NCBI GenBank assembly: GCA_001704765.1
Contig: MBFK01000019.1
Location: 1 to 64,000 of the forward strand
Source: Sinorhizobium shofinae
Lineage (GTDB): Bacteria > Pseudomonadota > Alphaproteobacteria > Rhizobiales > Rhizobiaceae
Reading direction: 5' to 3'
DNA length: 64,000 nucleotides
Below are positions 45,622-55,043 of the stretch, one piece after another. A program made the translations under genes and the position numbers. Positions within the stretch are counted from its first letter, which is position 1. Every line of letters begins with the position of its first letter. The notes beneath the pieces are model-generated. The model was not told the DNA's origin. It made no database searches and worked only from the letters and a program-made list of their open reading frames with translations.

Positions 45622-46890
45622 TCATTGAATCAGGATCGCCCGGAAGTCGTTGACGTTGGTGCCGGTGGGCCCCGGCTTGAAGATGTCGCCAAGCGCATGG
45701 AAGGCCGACCAGCTGTCGTTGCGCTGAAGCAGCGCCGCCGCGTCGATCCGCTGCCCAAGGAGCCGGGCGATCGTCGTGTCGTCGGCGAAGGCGCCTGCAT
45801 TGTCTTCCGAGCCGTCGATCCCGTCGGTGTCGGCAGCAAGCGCACAAATGCCGCCGACGCCGTCAATGCCAAGGGCGAGCGACAACAGGAACTCGCTGTT
45901 GCGGCCGCCTTTGCCGGCACCGTTTACCGTCACAGTGGTTTCGCCGCCGGAAAGCACGACGACCGGCTTCTTGAAGGGACGGCTGCGGGTCGCGACCTCG
46001 CGCGCGATCGCGGCATGGACCAGCCCGACATCGCGTGCCTCGCCTTCGATTGAATCCGAAAGAATGATCGCTTCGACGCCGACCGCCCGCGCCTCTGCCG
46101 CAGCAGCCTCCAGCGAGACGCCGGCCGATGCGATCAGTCGAACGTCATTTCGGGCAAAACGCGGATCGTTGGGCCTTGGTGCATCCGCCGCCTCGCTCGC
46201 AAGCCACGCGAGGACGCTTTCCGGCAGCGCCAGGCGGTAGCGCTCGATGATCTTCAAGGCGTCTGCTCGAGTACTATCGTCGCCAATCGTCGGACCGGAG
46301 GCTACCAATGCCGGATCGTCGCCGGGAATGTCGGAAACGACAAGCGACACGACCCGCGCCGGGTAGGCTGCGGCGGCCAGCCGCCCGCCCTTGATGGTCG
46401 AGACATGCTTGCGCACGGCATTCATCGCCCGGATCGGCGCACCCGAAGCAAGCAGCGCGCGGTTGACGGCAATCTCGTCCTCGAGCGAAAGCCCTGGCGG
46501 CGGCGACGGGAGCAGCGCTGAACCGCCGCCGCAGATCAGTGCCACGACGAGGTCGTTCTGTGTCAGGCCGCTGACCTCGGCCAACAGACGCTTCGAGGCC
46601 TGTAGCCCGCTTTCATCGGGCAAAGGATGAGAGGCTTCGAGCACTTTGATATGTCTGCAAGCAACGCCGAATCCGTAACGGGTCACGACGGCGCCGCTGA
46701 TCGGCCCGGGCCACAGCGTCTCGAAGGCCTGCGCCATTTGCGCCGCACCCTTGCCGGCGCCGATCACGACGGTCCGGCCTTCCGGCCGTTCCGGCAGGTT
46801 GGCAGCAAGGACGCGCGCCGGCTCGGCGGCGGCGACCGCCGAGGTGAACAACGACTCCAGGAATTGACGCGGATCGGCGATAGCGGCCAT
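45622..46890 (-). CDS. gckA: glycerate 2-kinase (type II, GckA/TtuD family)
   Basis: A 422-residue glycerate kinase of the DUF4147/MOFRL type: VVIGAGKGAAQMAQAFE, ICGGGSALLPSPPPGLS, and the C-terminal MOFRL block with SGGETTVTV and DTDGIDG. Makes 2-phosphoglycerate, the exit to central metabolism. A GGGAGGAAAAA leader lies right after the T-run of a GC hairpin (46912-46944), so its level relative to glxR may be tuned. Confidence 0.93.
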   Translation of the reverse strand: MAAIADPRQFLESLFTSAVAAAEPARVLAANLPERPEGRTVVIGAGKGAAQMAQAFETLWPGPISGAVVTRYGFGVACRHIKVLEASHPLPDESGLQASKRLLAEVSGLTQNDLVVALICGGGSALLPSPPPGLSLEDEIAVNRALLASGAPIRAMNAVRKHVSTIKGGRLAAAAYPARVVSLVVSDIPGDDPALVASGPTIGDDSTRADALKIIERYRLALPESVLAWLASEAADAPRPNDPRFARNDVRLIASAGVSLEAAAAEARAVGVEAIILSDSIEGEARDVGLVHAAIAREVATRSRPFKKPVVVLSGGETTVTVNGAGKGGRNSEFLLSLALGIDGVGGICALAADTDGIDGSEDNAGAFADDTTIARLLGQRIDAAALLQRNDSWSAFHALGDIFKPGPTGTNVNDFRAILIQ

Positions 46891-46905
46891 TTTTCCTCCC
46901 GTTCA

Positions 46906-46944
46906 AAAAGGCCCGGGCGGCGGCTCCTCCTTCCGCCGCCCGGG
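46906..46944 (-). terminator. terminator-like hairpin between glxR and gckA
   Basis: Twelve perfect pairs: CCCGGGCGGCGG (46912-46923) and CCGCCGCCCGGG (46933-46944), nine-base loop, then TTTTT on the minus strand. In the transcript the loop reads AAGGAGGAG, a Shine-Dalgarno-like stretch. Partial termination or attenuation is possible. Confidence 0.72.
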
Positions 46945-47005
46945 TGCATGATTGCCGTAGTGGATGGGGACGCCCGCCCGGCGGATCATGCGCGTCGTCG
47001 AAGTT

Positions 47006-47890
47006 TCAGGCGACCTGATGGTTCGCCATGCGCTCGAGCGCCCGGACCAGACCGGAATGGTCGAGCCCGCTGTCGCCATTGGCGGCGCAATTGTTGAAGA
47101 GCTCCTGGGTTGCCGCCGTGTTCGGCAGCGAGATGCCGAGGCTCTTCGCCCCCTGCAGTGCCAGGTTCAGATCCTTTTGGTGCAGCGAGATGCGGAAGCC
47201 AGGTTCGAAGGTCCGCTTGATCATCCGCTCGCCATGGACTTCGAGAATGCGCGACGAGGCAAAGCCGCCCATCAGTGCCTCGCGGACGCGCGCCGGGTCG
47301 GCTCCCGCCTTCGACGCGAAGACCAGCGCCTCGGAAACCGCCTCGATCGTCAGCGCGACGATGATCTGGTTGGCAACCTTGGTTACCTGGCCGTCGCCGC
47401 AGTCGCCGACGAGCGTGATGTTCTTGCCCATCAGCTTGAAGAGCGGCAGGGCGCGCTCGAAGGATTCCGGCGCGCCGCCGGCCATGATGCTGAGCGTGGC
47501 ATTCTTGGCACCGACCTCGCCGCCTGAAACCGGCGCATCGATATATTCCGCCCCTGTTTCGCGGATCTTCTTGGCGAATTCCTTCGTCTCGATCGGCGAG
47601 ATCGAGCTCATGTCGATGACGAGCTTGCCCTTGCCGAGACCGTGAGAGACGCCGTTCTCGCCGAAGAGAACGTCCTTTACTTCCGGCGTGTCCGGCAGCA
47701 TCAGAATGATGGTGTCGACGGTCTCGGCGAGCGCCTTCGGCGTCTCGACGAACCTGAGACCATGATCAAGGAGCTCCTGGCGCGGCGGGATAGCGAATTT
47801 TGAAGTGATGATGGTGTGGCCTGCATCCTGCAGGTGGCGCGCCATCGGCGTGCCCATGATACCCAGTCCGATGAAACCGATCGATGTCAT
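47006..47890 (-). CDS. glxR: tartronate semialdehyde reductase
   Basis: A 294-residue beta-hydroxyacid dehydrogenase: GFIGLGIMGTPMARHL, DAPVSGGEVGAKNATLSIMA, and catalytic Lys in VTKVANQ. It reduces tartronate semialdehyde to D-glycerate. The ATG at 47890 with AAGGACA is used. It follows hyi by five bases; together with gcl this is the usual glyoxylate order. Confidence 0.93.
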   Translation of the reverse strand: MTSIGFIGLGIMGTPMARHLQDAGHTIITSKFAIPPRQELLDHGLRFVETPKALAETVDTIILMLPDTPEVKDVLFGENGVSHGLGKGKLVIDMSSISPIETKEFAKKIRETGAEYIDAPVSGGEVGAKNATLSIMAGGAPESFERALPLFKLMGKNITLVGDCGDGQVTKVANQIIVALTIEAVSEALVFASKAGADPARVREALMGGFASSRILEVHGERMIKRTFEPGFRISLHQKDLNLALQGAKSLGISLPNTAATQELFNNCAANGDSGLDHSGLVRALERMANHQVA

Positions 47891-47895
47891 TGTCC

Positions 47896-48711
47896 TTAAC
47901 TCCTGATCTTGATGATGTCGGCGGATTGCCGGCGCTTTTGCTCGGCACCGAGCCAGCCGAGCCCTTCCGCGGTTGTCGTGCGCGGCTTGTATTCGCAACC
48001 GATCCAGCCCTCGTAGCCGGCGGCTTCCAGCGCGTCGAAGACGAAGGGGTAGTTGATCTCGCCGGTGCCCGGCTCGTTGCGGCCGGGATTGTCGGCAAGC
48101 TGGATGTGCGCGATCCGGTCCGCATGGCGCTTGTAGGTGCCGATGAGTTCGCCTTCGGTGCGCTGCTGGTGATAGAGATCGTATTGGATGAACAGGTTGT
48201 CGCCGCCCACTTCCTCGATGATCGCGGCCGCCTGCTCGACAGTGTTGAGATAGAAGCCCGGAATGTCGAAGCGGTTGATCGGCTCGATCAAGAGGCGGAT
48301 GCCGTGCTTGCCGAGCTCCGCAGCCGCGAGCCTCAGATTGGCGACAAGCGTCGTGCGCAGCGCGCTTTCCGGCATACCGTCTGGTGCGATGCCGACGAGG
48401 CAGTTGACCTGTTTGCAGTCAAGCGCCGTCGCATAGTCGATGGCGCTCGCGACACCTCTGCGGAATTCGTCGATCCGGTCCGGCAGGATGGCGATGCCGC
48501 GTTCACCGCGCGCCCAGTCGCCGGCGGGCAGGTTATGAAGAACCTGCGTGAGGCCGTTGCGCTCGAGGGCGGCACGCAAGGCCATCTTCTCGAACTCGTA
48601 GGGAAAGAGATATTCCACCCCTTCGAAACCGGCCTTCGCAGCGAGCGAAAAGCGATCGAGGAACGGCGCCTCGTTGAACAGCATGGTCAGGTTTGCCGCA
48701 AATCTCGGCAT
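47896..48711 (-). CDS. hyi: hydroxypyruvate isomerase
   Basis: A 271-residue TIM barrel: FAANLTMLFNEAPFLDRF, LIEPINRFDIPGFYL (metal Glu), YDLYHQQRTEG, CEYKP. Interconverts hydroxypyruvate and tartronate semialdehyde. AGGAGGAG precedes the ATG. It lies between gcl and glxR, which marks it as Hyi; its otn paralogue lies 6 kb to the left. Confidence 0.92.
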   Translation of the reverse strand: MPRFAANLTMLFNEAPFLDRFSLAAKAGFEGVEYLFPYEFEKMALRAALERNGLTQVLHNLPAGDWARGERGIAILPDRIDEFRRGVASAIDYATALDCKQVNCLVGIAPDGMPESALRTTLVANLRLAAAELGKHGIRLLIEPINRFDIPGFYLNTVEQAAAIIEEVGGDNLFIQYDLYHQQRTEGELIGTYKRHADRIAHIQLADNPGRNEPGTGEINYPFVFDALEAAGYEGWIGCEYKPRTTTAEGLGWLGAEQKRRQSADIIKIRS

Positions 48712-48734
48712 GCGGTTACTCCTCCTGGAAGTTG

Positions 48735-48783
48735 GAGCGGGATGACGAGCGGATAACCGCGAACACTTTTCCTCATCCCGCTC
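48735..48783. repeat. RIME-like palindromic repeat between hyi and gcl
   Basis: Arms GAGCGGGATGA (48735-48745) and TCATCCCGCTC (48773-48783), eleven perfect pairs, 27-base loop. Its sequence resembles the GAGCGGGATGA intergenic palindromes common in Sinorhizobium genomes. Confidence 0.65.
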
Positions 48784-48792
48784 GGGTGTTTG

Positions 48793-50577
48793 TCAGTCGA
48801 GCAGGGCAGCGATCGCGGTCGGCGCGTCCTCGCCGCGCGCGGCAAGCTCCTCGAACTCGACGACCGCGTTGATGTCGGCGCCCATGGCGATGTTGGTGAC
48901 GCGCTCGAGGATGAATTCGATGACCACCGGTACCCGGTGTTCTTCCATCAGGGCCTGCGCCCGTTCGAAGGCATCGGCGAATTCATTGGGGCCGCGGACC
49001 CGGATCGCCTTGCAGCCGAGCCCTTCCGCGACAGCCACGTGATCGACGCCGTAGCCCCTTTCCGCGTCGCCGCTTGCATTGATGTTGTCGAAGGCGAGGC
49101 TCACCTCGAAATCCATGTCGAAGCCGCGCTGGGCCTGGCGGATCAGGCCGAGGTAGGAATTATTGACGACGACATGCAGGTAAGGGAGCTTGTGCTGCGC
49201 CCCGACGGCGAGCTCCTCGATCAGGAACTGGAAGTCGTAGTCGCCAGAAAGCGCGACGATCGGCCGGTCGGGGTCGGCAGCGCGTACGCCGAGCGCTGCC
49301 GGCAGGGTCCAGCCGAGCGGACCAGCCTGGCCGCAATTGATCCAGTTGCGCGGTCTATAGACGTGCAGGAACTGTGCGCCGGCGATCTGGCTGAGGCCGA
49401 TGGTCGAAACGAAGCAGGTGTCGCGGCCGAAGGCCTTGTTCATCTCCTCGTAGACGCGCTGCGGTTTGAGCGGCGTCTGGTCGAAATGAGTCTTGCGCAG
49501 CATGGTGCGCTTGCGCTCGCGGCATTCCTCGGCCCAGGCCGACCAATCGCGCAGCTTGCCGGCGGCCTTCCATTCGGTTGCGACGTCGAGGAAGAGCTTG
49601 AGCGCTGCGCCCGCATCCGAGACGATCCCGAAATCCGGCGCGAAGACGCGACCGATCTGCGTCGGCTCGATATCGACGTGGATGAACTTGCGACCTTCCG
49701 TGTAGGTCGGGACGTTGCCGGTGTGGCGGTTGGCCCAGCGGTTGCCGATGCCGAAGACGAAATCTGAAGCAAGCAGCGTCGCATTGCCGTAGCGATGCGA
49801 GGTCTGCAGTCCACACATGCCGGCCATCAGCGGGTGGTCGTCGGGAATGGTGCCCCAGCCCATAAGGGTCGGGATGACCGGGACGCCGGTGATTTCGGCG
49901 AACTCGGTGAGCAGGTCCGACGCATCCGCATTGATGATGCCGCCGCCGGCAACAATCAGCGGCCGTTCCGCCGCGTTCAGCATCGCGATCGCCTTTTCAG
50001 CCTGGGCTCGCGTCGCTGCAGGCTTGTAGGGGGCGAGCGGCTCATAGGTCGCCGGATCGAATTCGATCTCGGCCAGCTGGACGTCGACCGGCAGGTCGAT
50101 GAGTACGGGCCCGGGGCGGCCCGAGCGCATCAGATGGAACGCCTTCTGGAAGACGAAGGGAACGAGCGCCGGTTCCTTGACGGTAACCGCCCATTTCGTG
50201 ACGGGGGCGGCGATCGCGGCGATGTCGACCGCCTGGAAGTCCTCCTTGTCGAGGCGCGCGCGCGGCGCCTGCCCGGTGATGCACAGGATCGGGATCGAAT
50301 CCGCCGAGGCCGAGTAGAGGCCGGTGATCATGTCGGTGCCGGCCGGCCCCGACGTACCGATGCAGACGCCGATATTGCCATGCTTCGCCCGCGTGTAGCC
50401 CTCCGCCATGTGCGAGGCGCCTTCGACGTGGCGTGCAAGTATATGGCGGATCGATCCGCGCGCCTTGAGCGCCGAATAGAGCGGATTGATCGCCGCCCCC
50501 GGAACGCCGAAGGCGCAATCGACCCCCTCCTTTTCCAGAACATGAACAGCTGCATCGACAGCACGCATCTTGGCCAT
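48793..50577 (-). CDS. gcl: glyoxylate carboligase
   Basis: A 594-residue thiamine-diphosphate enzyme joining two glyoxylates to tartronate semialdehyde with loss of CO2. V51 ([13 protein letters not shown]) replaces the usual catalytic Glu, the hallmark of Gcl. The ThDP motif is SGDYDFQFL to NNSYLGL. Central and C-terminal domains are complete. GGAGGAG precedes the ATG at 50577. First gene of gcl-hyi-glxR(-gckA-allA). Confidence 0.97.
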   Translation of the reverse strand: MAKMRAVDAAVHVLEKEGVDCAFGVPGAAINPLYSALKARGSIRHILARHVEGASHMAEGYTRAKHGNIGVCIGTSGPAGTDMITGLYSASADSIPILCITGQAPRARLDKEDFQAVDIAAIAAPVTKWAVTVKEPALVPFVFQKAFHLMRSGRPGPVLIDLPVDVQLAEIEFDPATYEPLAPYKPAATRAQAEKAIAMLNAAERPLIVAGGGIINADASDLLTEFAEITGVPVIPTLMGWGTIPDDHPLMAGMCGLQTSHRYGNATLLASDFVFGIGNRWANRHTGNVPTYTEGRKFIHVDIEPTQIGRVFAPDFGIVSDAGAALKLFLDVATEWKAAGKLRDWSAWAEECRERKRTMLRKTHFDQTPLKPQRVYEEMNKAFGRDTCFVSTIGLSQIAGAQFLHVYRPRNWINCGQAGPLGWTLPAALGVRAADPDRPIVALSGDYDFQFLIEELAVGAQHKLPYLHVVVNNSYLGLIRQAQRGFDMDFEVSLAFDNINASGDAERGYGVDHVAVAEGLGCKAIRVRGPNEFADAFERAQALMEEHRVPVVIEFILERVTNIAMGADINAVVEFEELAARGEDAPTAIAALLD

Positions 50578-50595
50578 GAGATCTCCTCCAGTTTG

Positions 50596-50652
50596 ATGGA
50601 AACATAATCCATAAATATGCAACGTCAACACAAAAATGGAAATAATTGCCAT
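50596..50652. promoter_or_regulatory. candidate IclR operators before gcl
   Basis: Two 17-base sites of one pattern, ATGGAAACATAATCCAT (50596-50612) and ATGGAAATAATTGCCAT (50636-50652), centres 40 bases apart; a third half-site ATGGAAATTGC begins at 50656. They lie between gcl and the divergent iclR gene in the AT-rich promoter zone. Confidence 0.68.
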
Positions 50653-50753
50653 TATATGGAAATTGCACCCAGATGGTCCGATATACGGCACTGGTCAAAG
50701 CCGCGCGTCGCCGCTATTGGCTAAATGAGAGAGTCGTGACGGGGTATCTGGCT

Positions 50754-51584
50754 GTGGCGGTCGTATCGGAGCAGACAAAAGGCAAACGGGGCCGGAAGGC
50801 GGGTGCCAATTCGACGCCTTCCTCCGTTCAGGTGCTCGACCGCAGCCTGGCGCTCTTCAGCCTTGTGGCAGATCGCGACGGGTCGACATTGACCGACCTG
50901 GCAGACGAAACGGGGCTCGCGCCATCGACGATCCATCGCCTGCTGACTTCGCTTTCGAGCCACGGCATGGTCGCGCACGATCCCGATACGGGCGAGTGGA
51001 CCATTGGAGTGAGGGCCTTCGAGATCGGCAACACCTTCCTGCGGTTCCGCAAGCTCGGTACGATCAGCCGGCCCTTCCTGAAGCGCCTGATGGACGAAAC
51101 AGGCGAAACGGCCAATATCGGCATCGAGGACGATGGCGACGTCGTATTTATCTCGCAGGTCGAAAGCCATGCGCCGATGCGGGCCTTCTTCCGCCCGGGA
51201 CGGCGCGGCCCGATCCATGCCTCCGGGATCGGCAAGGCAATCCTTTCCACCTGGTCGGATACGGACGTCGCCAAGACGCTCGGAGGCAAAACGCTGACGC
51301 ATTTCACCGACCGGACGCTCGACACGTTGCCGGCGCTGATCAGGAACATCCAGGAGATCCGTCATCGCGGCTGGTCGATCGACGACGAGGAACATACGCT
51401 CGGCATGCGCTGTATCGCCGCTCCGCTGTTCAACGAATATGGCGAGGCGATCGGCGGCATATCGATCTCCGGGCCGTCGGTCCGCATCGACAACGACAGG
51501 CTCGTAACGCTTGGCTCCCTCGTGCGCCGGACGGCGGACGAACTGACCCGCGCCATCGGCGGCCACCGGCCGGGAGAGAGCTGA
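50754..51584 (+). CDS. IclR-family regulator of glyoxylate genes
   Basis: A 276-residue regulator: winged HTH (LTDLADETGLAPSTIHRLL), then an IclR ligand domain with HASGIGKAIL and GMRCIAAPLF. The GTG at 50754 is chosen for family length; GTG at 50736 or an earlier start near 50646 cannot be excluded. Divergent from gcl, so control of gcl in response to glyoxylate is likely (family knowledge plus position). Convergent with the LysR gene. Confidence 0.85.
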   Translation: MAVVSEQTKGKRGRKAGANSTPSSVQVLDRSLALFSLVADRDGSTLTDLADETGLAPSTIHRLLTSLSSHGMVAHDPDTGEWTIGVRAFEIGNTFLRFRKLGTISRPFLKRLMDETGETANIGIEDDGDVVFISQVESHAPMRAFFRPGRRGPIHASGIGKAILSTWSDTDVAKTLGGKTLTHFTDRTLDTLPALIRNIQEIRHRGWSIDDEEHTLGMRCIAAPLFNEYGEAIGGISISGPSVRIDNDRLVTLGSLVRRTADELTRAIGGHRPGES

Positions 51585-51595
51585 GACGCCTCTAA

Positions 51596-52471
51596 TTACC
51601 CGAACATCGCTTCGGTCGCCTCCAGGAAGCTCGCGACCACCGGACCGTGGTTCGGGCGGCTGAGGACGTAGACATCGGCTTCCGGAGCGGGATCCGCAAG
51701 CGCACGATAGACGACACCAGGACGCGACAGATTCCTGATGCATTCCGGAACGAGCGCTACGCCGAGACCTGCGGAGACCAAGCTGGTCAGCGAATAGGAT
51801 TCCACGACCTCATTGGTAATGTTCGGCACGAAGCCTGCCGCGACGCAGCAGTCGTGCAGATAGCGCGCGAATCGCGAGTCTGCCAATCGGAGAAAGACGA
51901 AGCTCTCCTGCCGCAGCGCGCCGAGCTCGACCATTTCATGACGGGCGAGCGGGTGATGTGCCGGCAGCGCGACACCAACCTTTTCGTGCCAGGCGACCCT
52001 GGCGACGAGTTCGGCATTGTAGCGCGGCTTGCGCACGAAGCTAAGGTCGGTGCGGTGCGAAAGCAGCGCCAACTCCTGCGCCTGCGGGTCCATTTCATGA
52101 ATGCGGACGAAAACGCCCGGCCAACGATCCCTGAACCTCGCTATGAGGGTCGACAACTGACCCAGGAGGACCGAGCCGGTCGTGCCTATATTGAGCATGC
52201 CCACCTGGCCGGACCCGATGGCGCGCGCCTGATGCGTGGCATGGTCCACCTGGCCGAGAATCATCCGCGCTTGCTCGAGAAAACTGACGCCGGCCTCGGT
52301 GAGCTCGACGTGCCGGCTCGAACGCTCGAAGAGACGCGTGCCGACCTCTTCCTCCAGATCCTTGATCTGCTGGCTCAAGGGCGGCTGCGAGATGTGCAAG
52401 CTCCTTGCCGCCGCCGTAAAACTCGCCGCCTCTGCGACGGCGATGAAATAGCGCAGATGCCGTAGCTCCAT
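51596..52471 (-). CDS. LysR-family regulator divergent from dctA
   Basis: A 291-residue regulator: HTH MELRHLRYFIAVAEAASFTA with SLHISQPPLSQQIKDLE, then a two-lobed effector domain. The ATG at 52471 has GGGAGG. A long upstream frame is spurious. It is divergent from the DctA-type carrier; a dyad in the shared region is the likely binding site. Confidence 0.92.
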   Translation of the reverse strand: MELRHLRYFIAVAEAASFTAAARSLHISQPPLSQQIKDLEEEVGTRLFERSSRHVELTEAGVSFLEQARMILGQVDHATHQARAIGSGQVGMLNIGTTGSVLLGQLSTLIARFRDRWPGVFVRIHEMDPQAQELALLSHRTDLSFVRKPRYNAELVARVAWHEKVGVALPAHHPLARHEMVELGALRQESFVFLRLADSRFARYLHDCCVAAGFVPNITNEVVESYSLTSLVSAGLGVALVPECIRNLSRPGVVYRALADPAPEADVYVLSRPNHGPVVASFLEATEAMFG

Positions 52472-52490
52472 CGCAACCTCCCTAACAACC

Positions 52491-52543
52491 GGCGATATGA
52501 TAAACGTCTTGATCAAGTCAAACAATATATTGGACATATCGCC
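52491..52543. promoter_or_regulatory. candidate LysR control region
   Basis: Nine-base arms GGCGATATG (52491-52499) and CATATCGCC (52535-52543) enclose an inner palindrome CTTGATCAAG (52509-52518). Divergent position fits LysR autoregulation and activation of dctA. Confidence 0.55.
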
Positions 52544-52713
52544 ATCCTTTTGTTCCCATCGATATGGATGGGCCGGGCGTCGCACGAGGAGGGTGCACGC
52601 CGTTGAAGCGGCCAAAACCATGAGCGGGGCGGGGCAGCAGGCCGCACAACGCTTCAGCACAAGCCATTGCCTAGTCGCAACGCCGGGCTCATAGCGTTTC
52701 TGGGAGGAAGCAA

Positions 52714-54072
52714 ATGTCCAAGCTTAGCAGGTCCTTGTTCGGACAAGTCATCATCGCGCTCGTCCTCGGTATCCTTGTCGGAGTCTTCTGGCCGCAGTTT
52801 GCGGCACAGCTGAAACCGCTGGGGGACGGCTTCATCAAACTGATCAAGATGGTGATTGCGCCTCTGGTCTTCGGAGTGGTCGTTCACGGCATCGTCGGCG
52901 CCGGGGACCTTAGAAAGGTCGGACGGGTCGGCCTCAAGTCGCTCATCTATTTCGAAGCCGTAACGACGCTGGCGCTCGCGTTAGGACTGATCGCCGCCTA
53001 TGTCTTCGGCCCCGGTCACGGGATGAATGTCGATCCGACGACGCTCGATGCAAGCGCCCTGGGCGCCTACACCGAAAAGGTCTCGCAGGTCACCGGCACG
53101 GTTGACTTCCTGATGCGGATCATCCCGACGACGATCGTCGATGCTTTCGCCAAGGGCGACGTGTTGCAGGTGCTGCTATTTGCGGTTCTGTTCGGATCGG
53201 GCCTTGCCCTCGTTGGCGAGCGCGGCAGGCAGGTTGCCGAACTGATCGATCAAACCACGCAGGTGCTTTTCAAGGTTATCGGCTTCATCGTCCGGCTGGC
53301 ACCGATCGGCGTCTTCGGCGCGATCGCCTACACGGTCGGGAAATACGGCATCGGCTCGCTGCAACAGCTCGGCTATCTGGTCGTTCTGCTCTATGCGACG
53401 ATACTGCTTTTCGTCTTCGGCGTCCTTGGCCTGATCATGAAGATCGCCGGGTTCAGCATCTTCAAGTTCCTCGGATACTTGCGCGAGGAGTTGATGATCG
53501 TCCTGGCGACGGCCTCATCCGACAGCGTTCTGCCGCAGGTCATGCGCAAGCTCGAACGGCTCGGAATCAAGGATTCGACAGTCGGCCTGGTCATTCCCAC
53601 CGGCTATTCGTTCAACCTCGACGCTTTCTCGATCTATCTGACGGTCGCAGCCGTGTTCATCGCCCAGGCGACCAATACGCCGCTTGCGCCGGGCGACCTG
53701 TTGCTGATCCTCGGCGTGGCGCTGCTGACATCGAAGGGCGCGCACGGCATTCCGGGCTCCGCCATCGTCGTGCTGGCGGCCACGCTTTCGGCCATTCCGG
53801 TCATTCCGGCCATCGGCCTTGTGCTGGTCCTGTCCGTTGACTGGTTCGTCGGCATTGCCCGAGCACTTGGAAACCTGATAGGCAATTGCGTGGCCGCCGT
53901 GGTCATCGCCGTCTGGGAGGGCGACATAGATCGCGAGCAGGCGCACCGAGTGCTCAATGGCGATCAGGCTGCAAACCCAGGGCCTGCACCTGTGTTCCAC
54001 ACCCCCGCAGCCAGCATAACCGATGTCGCCGTCCCGACTTCGGCCATCGCGCATCCCATCAACGGCCGTTAG
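52714..54072 (+). CDS. dctA: C4-dicarboxylate:cation symporter, DctA family
   Basis: A 452-residue glutamate/dicarboxylate symporter: FIKLIKMVIAPLVFGVVVHG, serine-rich ATASSDSVLPQVM hairpin, GYSFNLDAFSIYLTVA (NMDGT-like site, here NLDAF), and SKGAHGIPGSAIVVL. GGGAGGAAG precedes the ATG. The motif NLDAF instead of NLDGT matches DctA. Beside purine-catabolic genes its cargo could be a monoureide acid or a dicarboxylate; a second DctA copy elsewhere is common in rhizobia. Confidence 0.9.
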   Translation: MSKLSRSLFGQVIIALVLGILVGVFWPQFAAQLKPLGDGFIKLIKMVIAPLVFGVVVHGIVGAGDLRKVGRVGLKSLIYFEAVTTLALALGLIAAYVFGPGHGMNVDPTTLDASALGAYTEKVSQVTGTVDFLMRIIPTTIVDAFAKGDVLQVLLFAVLFGSGLALVGERGRQVAELIDQTTQVLFKVIGFIVRLAPIGVFGAIAYTVGKYGIGSLQQLGYLVVLLYATILLFVFGVLGLIMKIAGFSIFKFLGYLREELMIVLATASSDSVLPQVMRKLERLGIKDSTVGLVIPTGYSFNLDAFSIYLTVAAVFIAQATNTPLAPGDLLLILGVALLTSKGAHGIPGSAIVVLAATLSAIPVIPAIGLVLVLSVDWFVGIARALGNLIGNCVAAVVIAVWEGDIDREQAHRVLNGDQAANPGPAPVFHTPAASITDVAVPTSAIAHPINGR

Positions 54073-54116
54073 TGCAAAACCCGGTTCGAACAGACATTTC
54101 AACAGGTAACGAAAAG

Positions 54117-54953
54117 ATGCAGAGCAACTACTATTTCCCCCAAGGCGGCCACCCGCCGCAATCGAACCTGCTGACGGATCGGGCTGTGTTCACCGAGGCC
54201 TACGCGATTATTCCCAAAGGCGTCATGCGCGACATCGTCACCAGCTACCTGCCGCACTGGACGAACACGCGTCTCTGGGTCCTCTCGCGACCGCTATCAG
54301 GCTTCGCCGAGACATTCTCGCAATACATTATGGAGGTCGGGCCCTCGGGAGGAAGTGATCGACCCGAGAGCGATCCCCGCGCAGAAGCCGTTCTGTTCGT
54401 GGTCGATGGGGAGTTCCGCCTGACGATCGGCGGTGAAACCCATCGGATGCAGTCCGGCGGCTACGCCTTCATCCCGCCCGGCGCCGAATGGAGCCTCCAC
54501 AATGATGGTTCCATGCCGACCCGGTTCCACTGGTTCCGCAAGGCCTACGAAAAGGTGGAGGGAATCCCCCTCCCCGAACCGATCGTCACCAACGAACGGG
54601 AAATAACACCTTTACCAATGCCCGATACGGACGGTCGTTGGGCGACGACCCGCTTCGTCGATCCCTCGGACATGCGCCACGACATGCATGTGACGATCGT
54701 CACCTTCGAGCCCGGCGGCGTCATTCCCTTCATGGAAACCCATGTGATGGAGCACGGCCTCTACGTTCTAGAGGGCAAGGCGGTCTACCGCCTCAACGCG
54801 GACTGGGTCGAGGTCGAAGCCGGCGACTATATGTGGCTGCGTGCCTTCTGCCCGCAGGCCTGCTATGCTGGCGGACCGGGCAAGTTCCGATACCTGCTCT
54901 ACAAGGACGTCAACCGCCATATGGCTCTCGGCACGCCAGGCCGGTTCGCTTAA
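54117..54953 (+). CDS. (S)-ureidoglycine aminohydrolase
   Basis: A 278-residue bicupin (UglyAH/AllE family). The first barrel has the FVVDGEFRLTIGG segment. The second has FMETHVMEHGLYVLEGKA with metal His/Glu and MWLRAFCPQACYAGG. It converts ureidoglycine to ureidoglycolate and ammonia, feeding AllA. The ATG at 54117 has a weak GAAAAG leader, 44 bases after dctA, so the two are probably one unit. Confidence 0.93.
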   Translation: MQSNYYFPQGGHPPQSNLLTDRAVFTEAYAIIPKGVMRDIVTSYLPHWTNTRLWVLSRPLSGFAETFSQYIMEVGPSGGSDRPESDPRAEAVLFVVDGEFRLTIGGETHRMQSGGYAFIPPGAEWSLHNDGSMPTRFHWFRKAYEKVEGIPLPEPIVTNEREITPLPMPDTDGRWATTRFVDPSDMRHDMHVTIVTFEPGGVIPFMETHVMEHGLYVLEGKAVYRLNADWVEVEAGDYMWLRAFCPQACYAGGPGKFRYLLYKDVNRHMALGTPGRFA

Positions 54954-55043
54954 GAGGTTGGAGCCGCTCGAGCCGGGACACTTCGTTTCCGGCTCCCATC
55001 AGCCGATATTGCGGGTTCGATGGATAGGCCATAGCTTGGTCGC

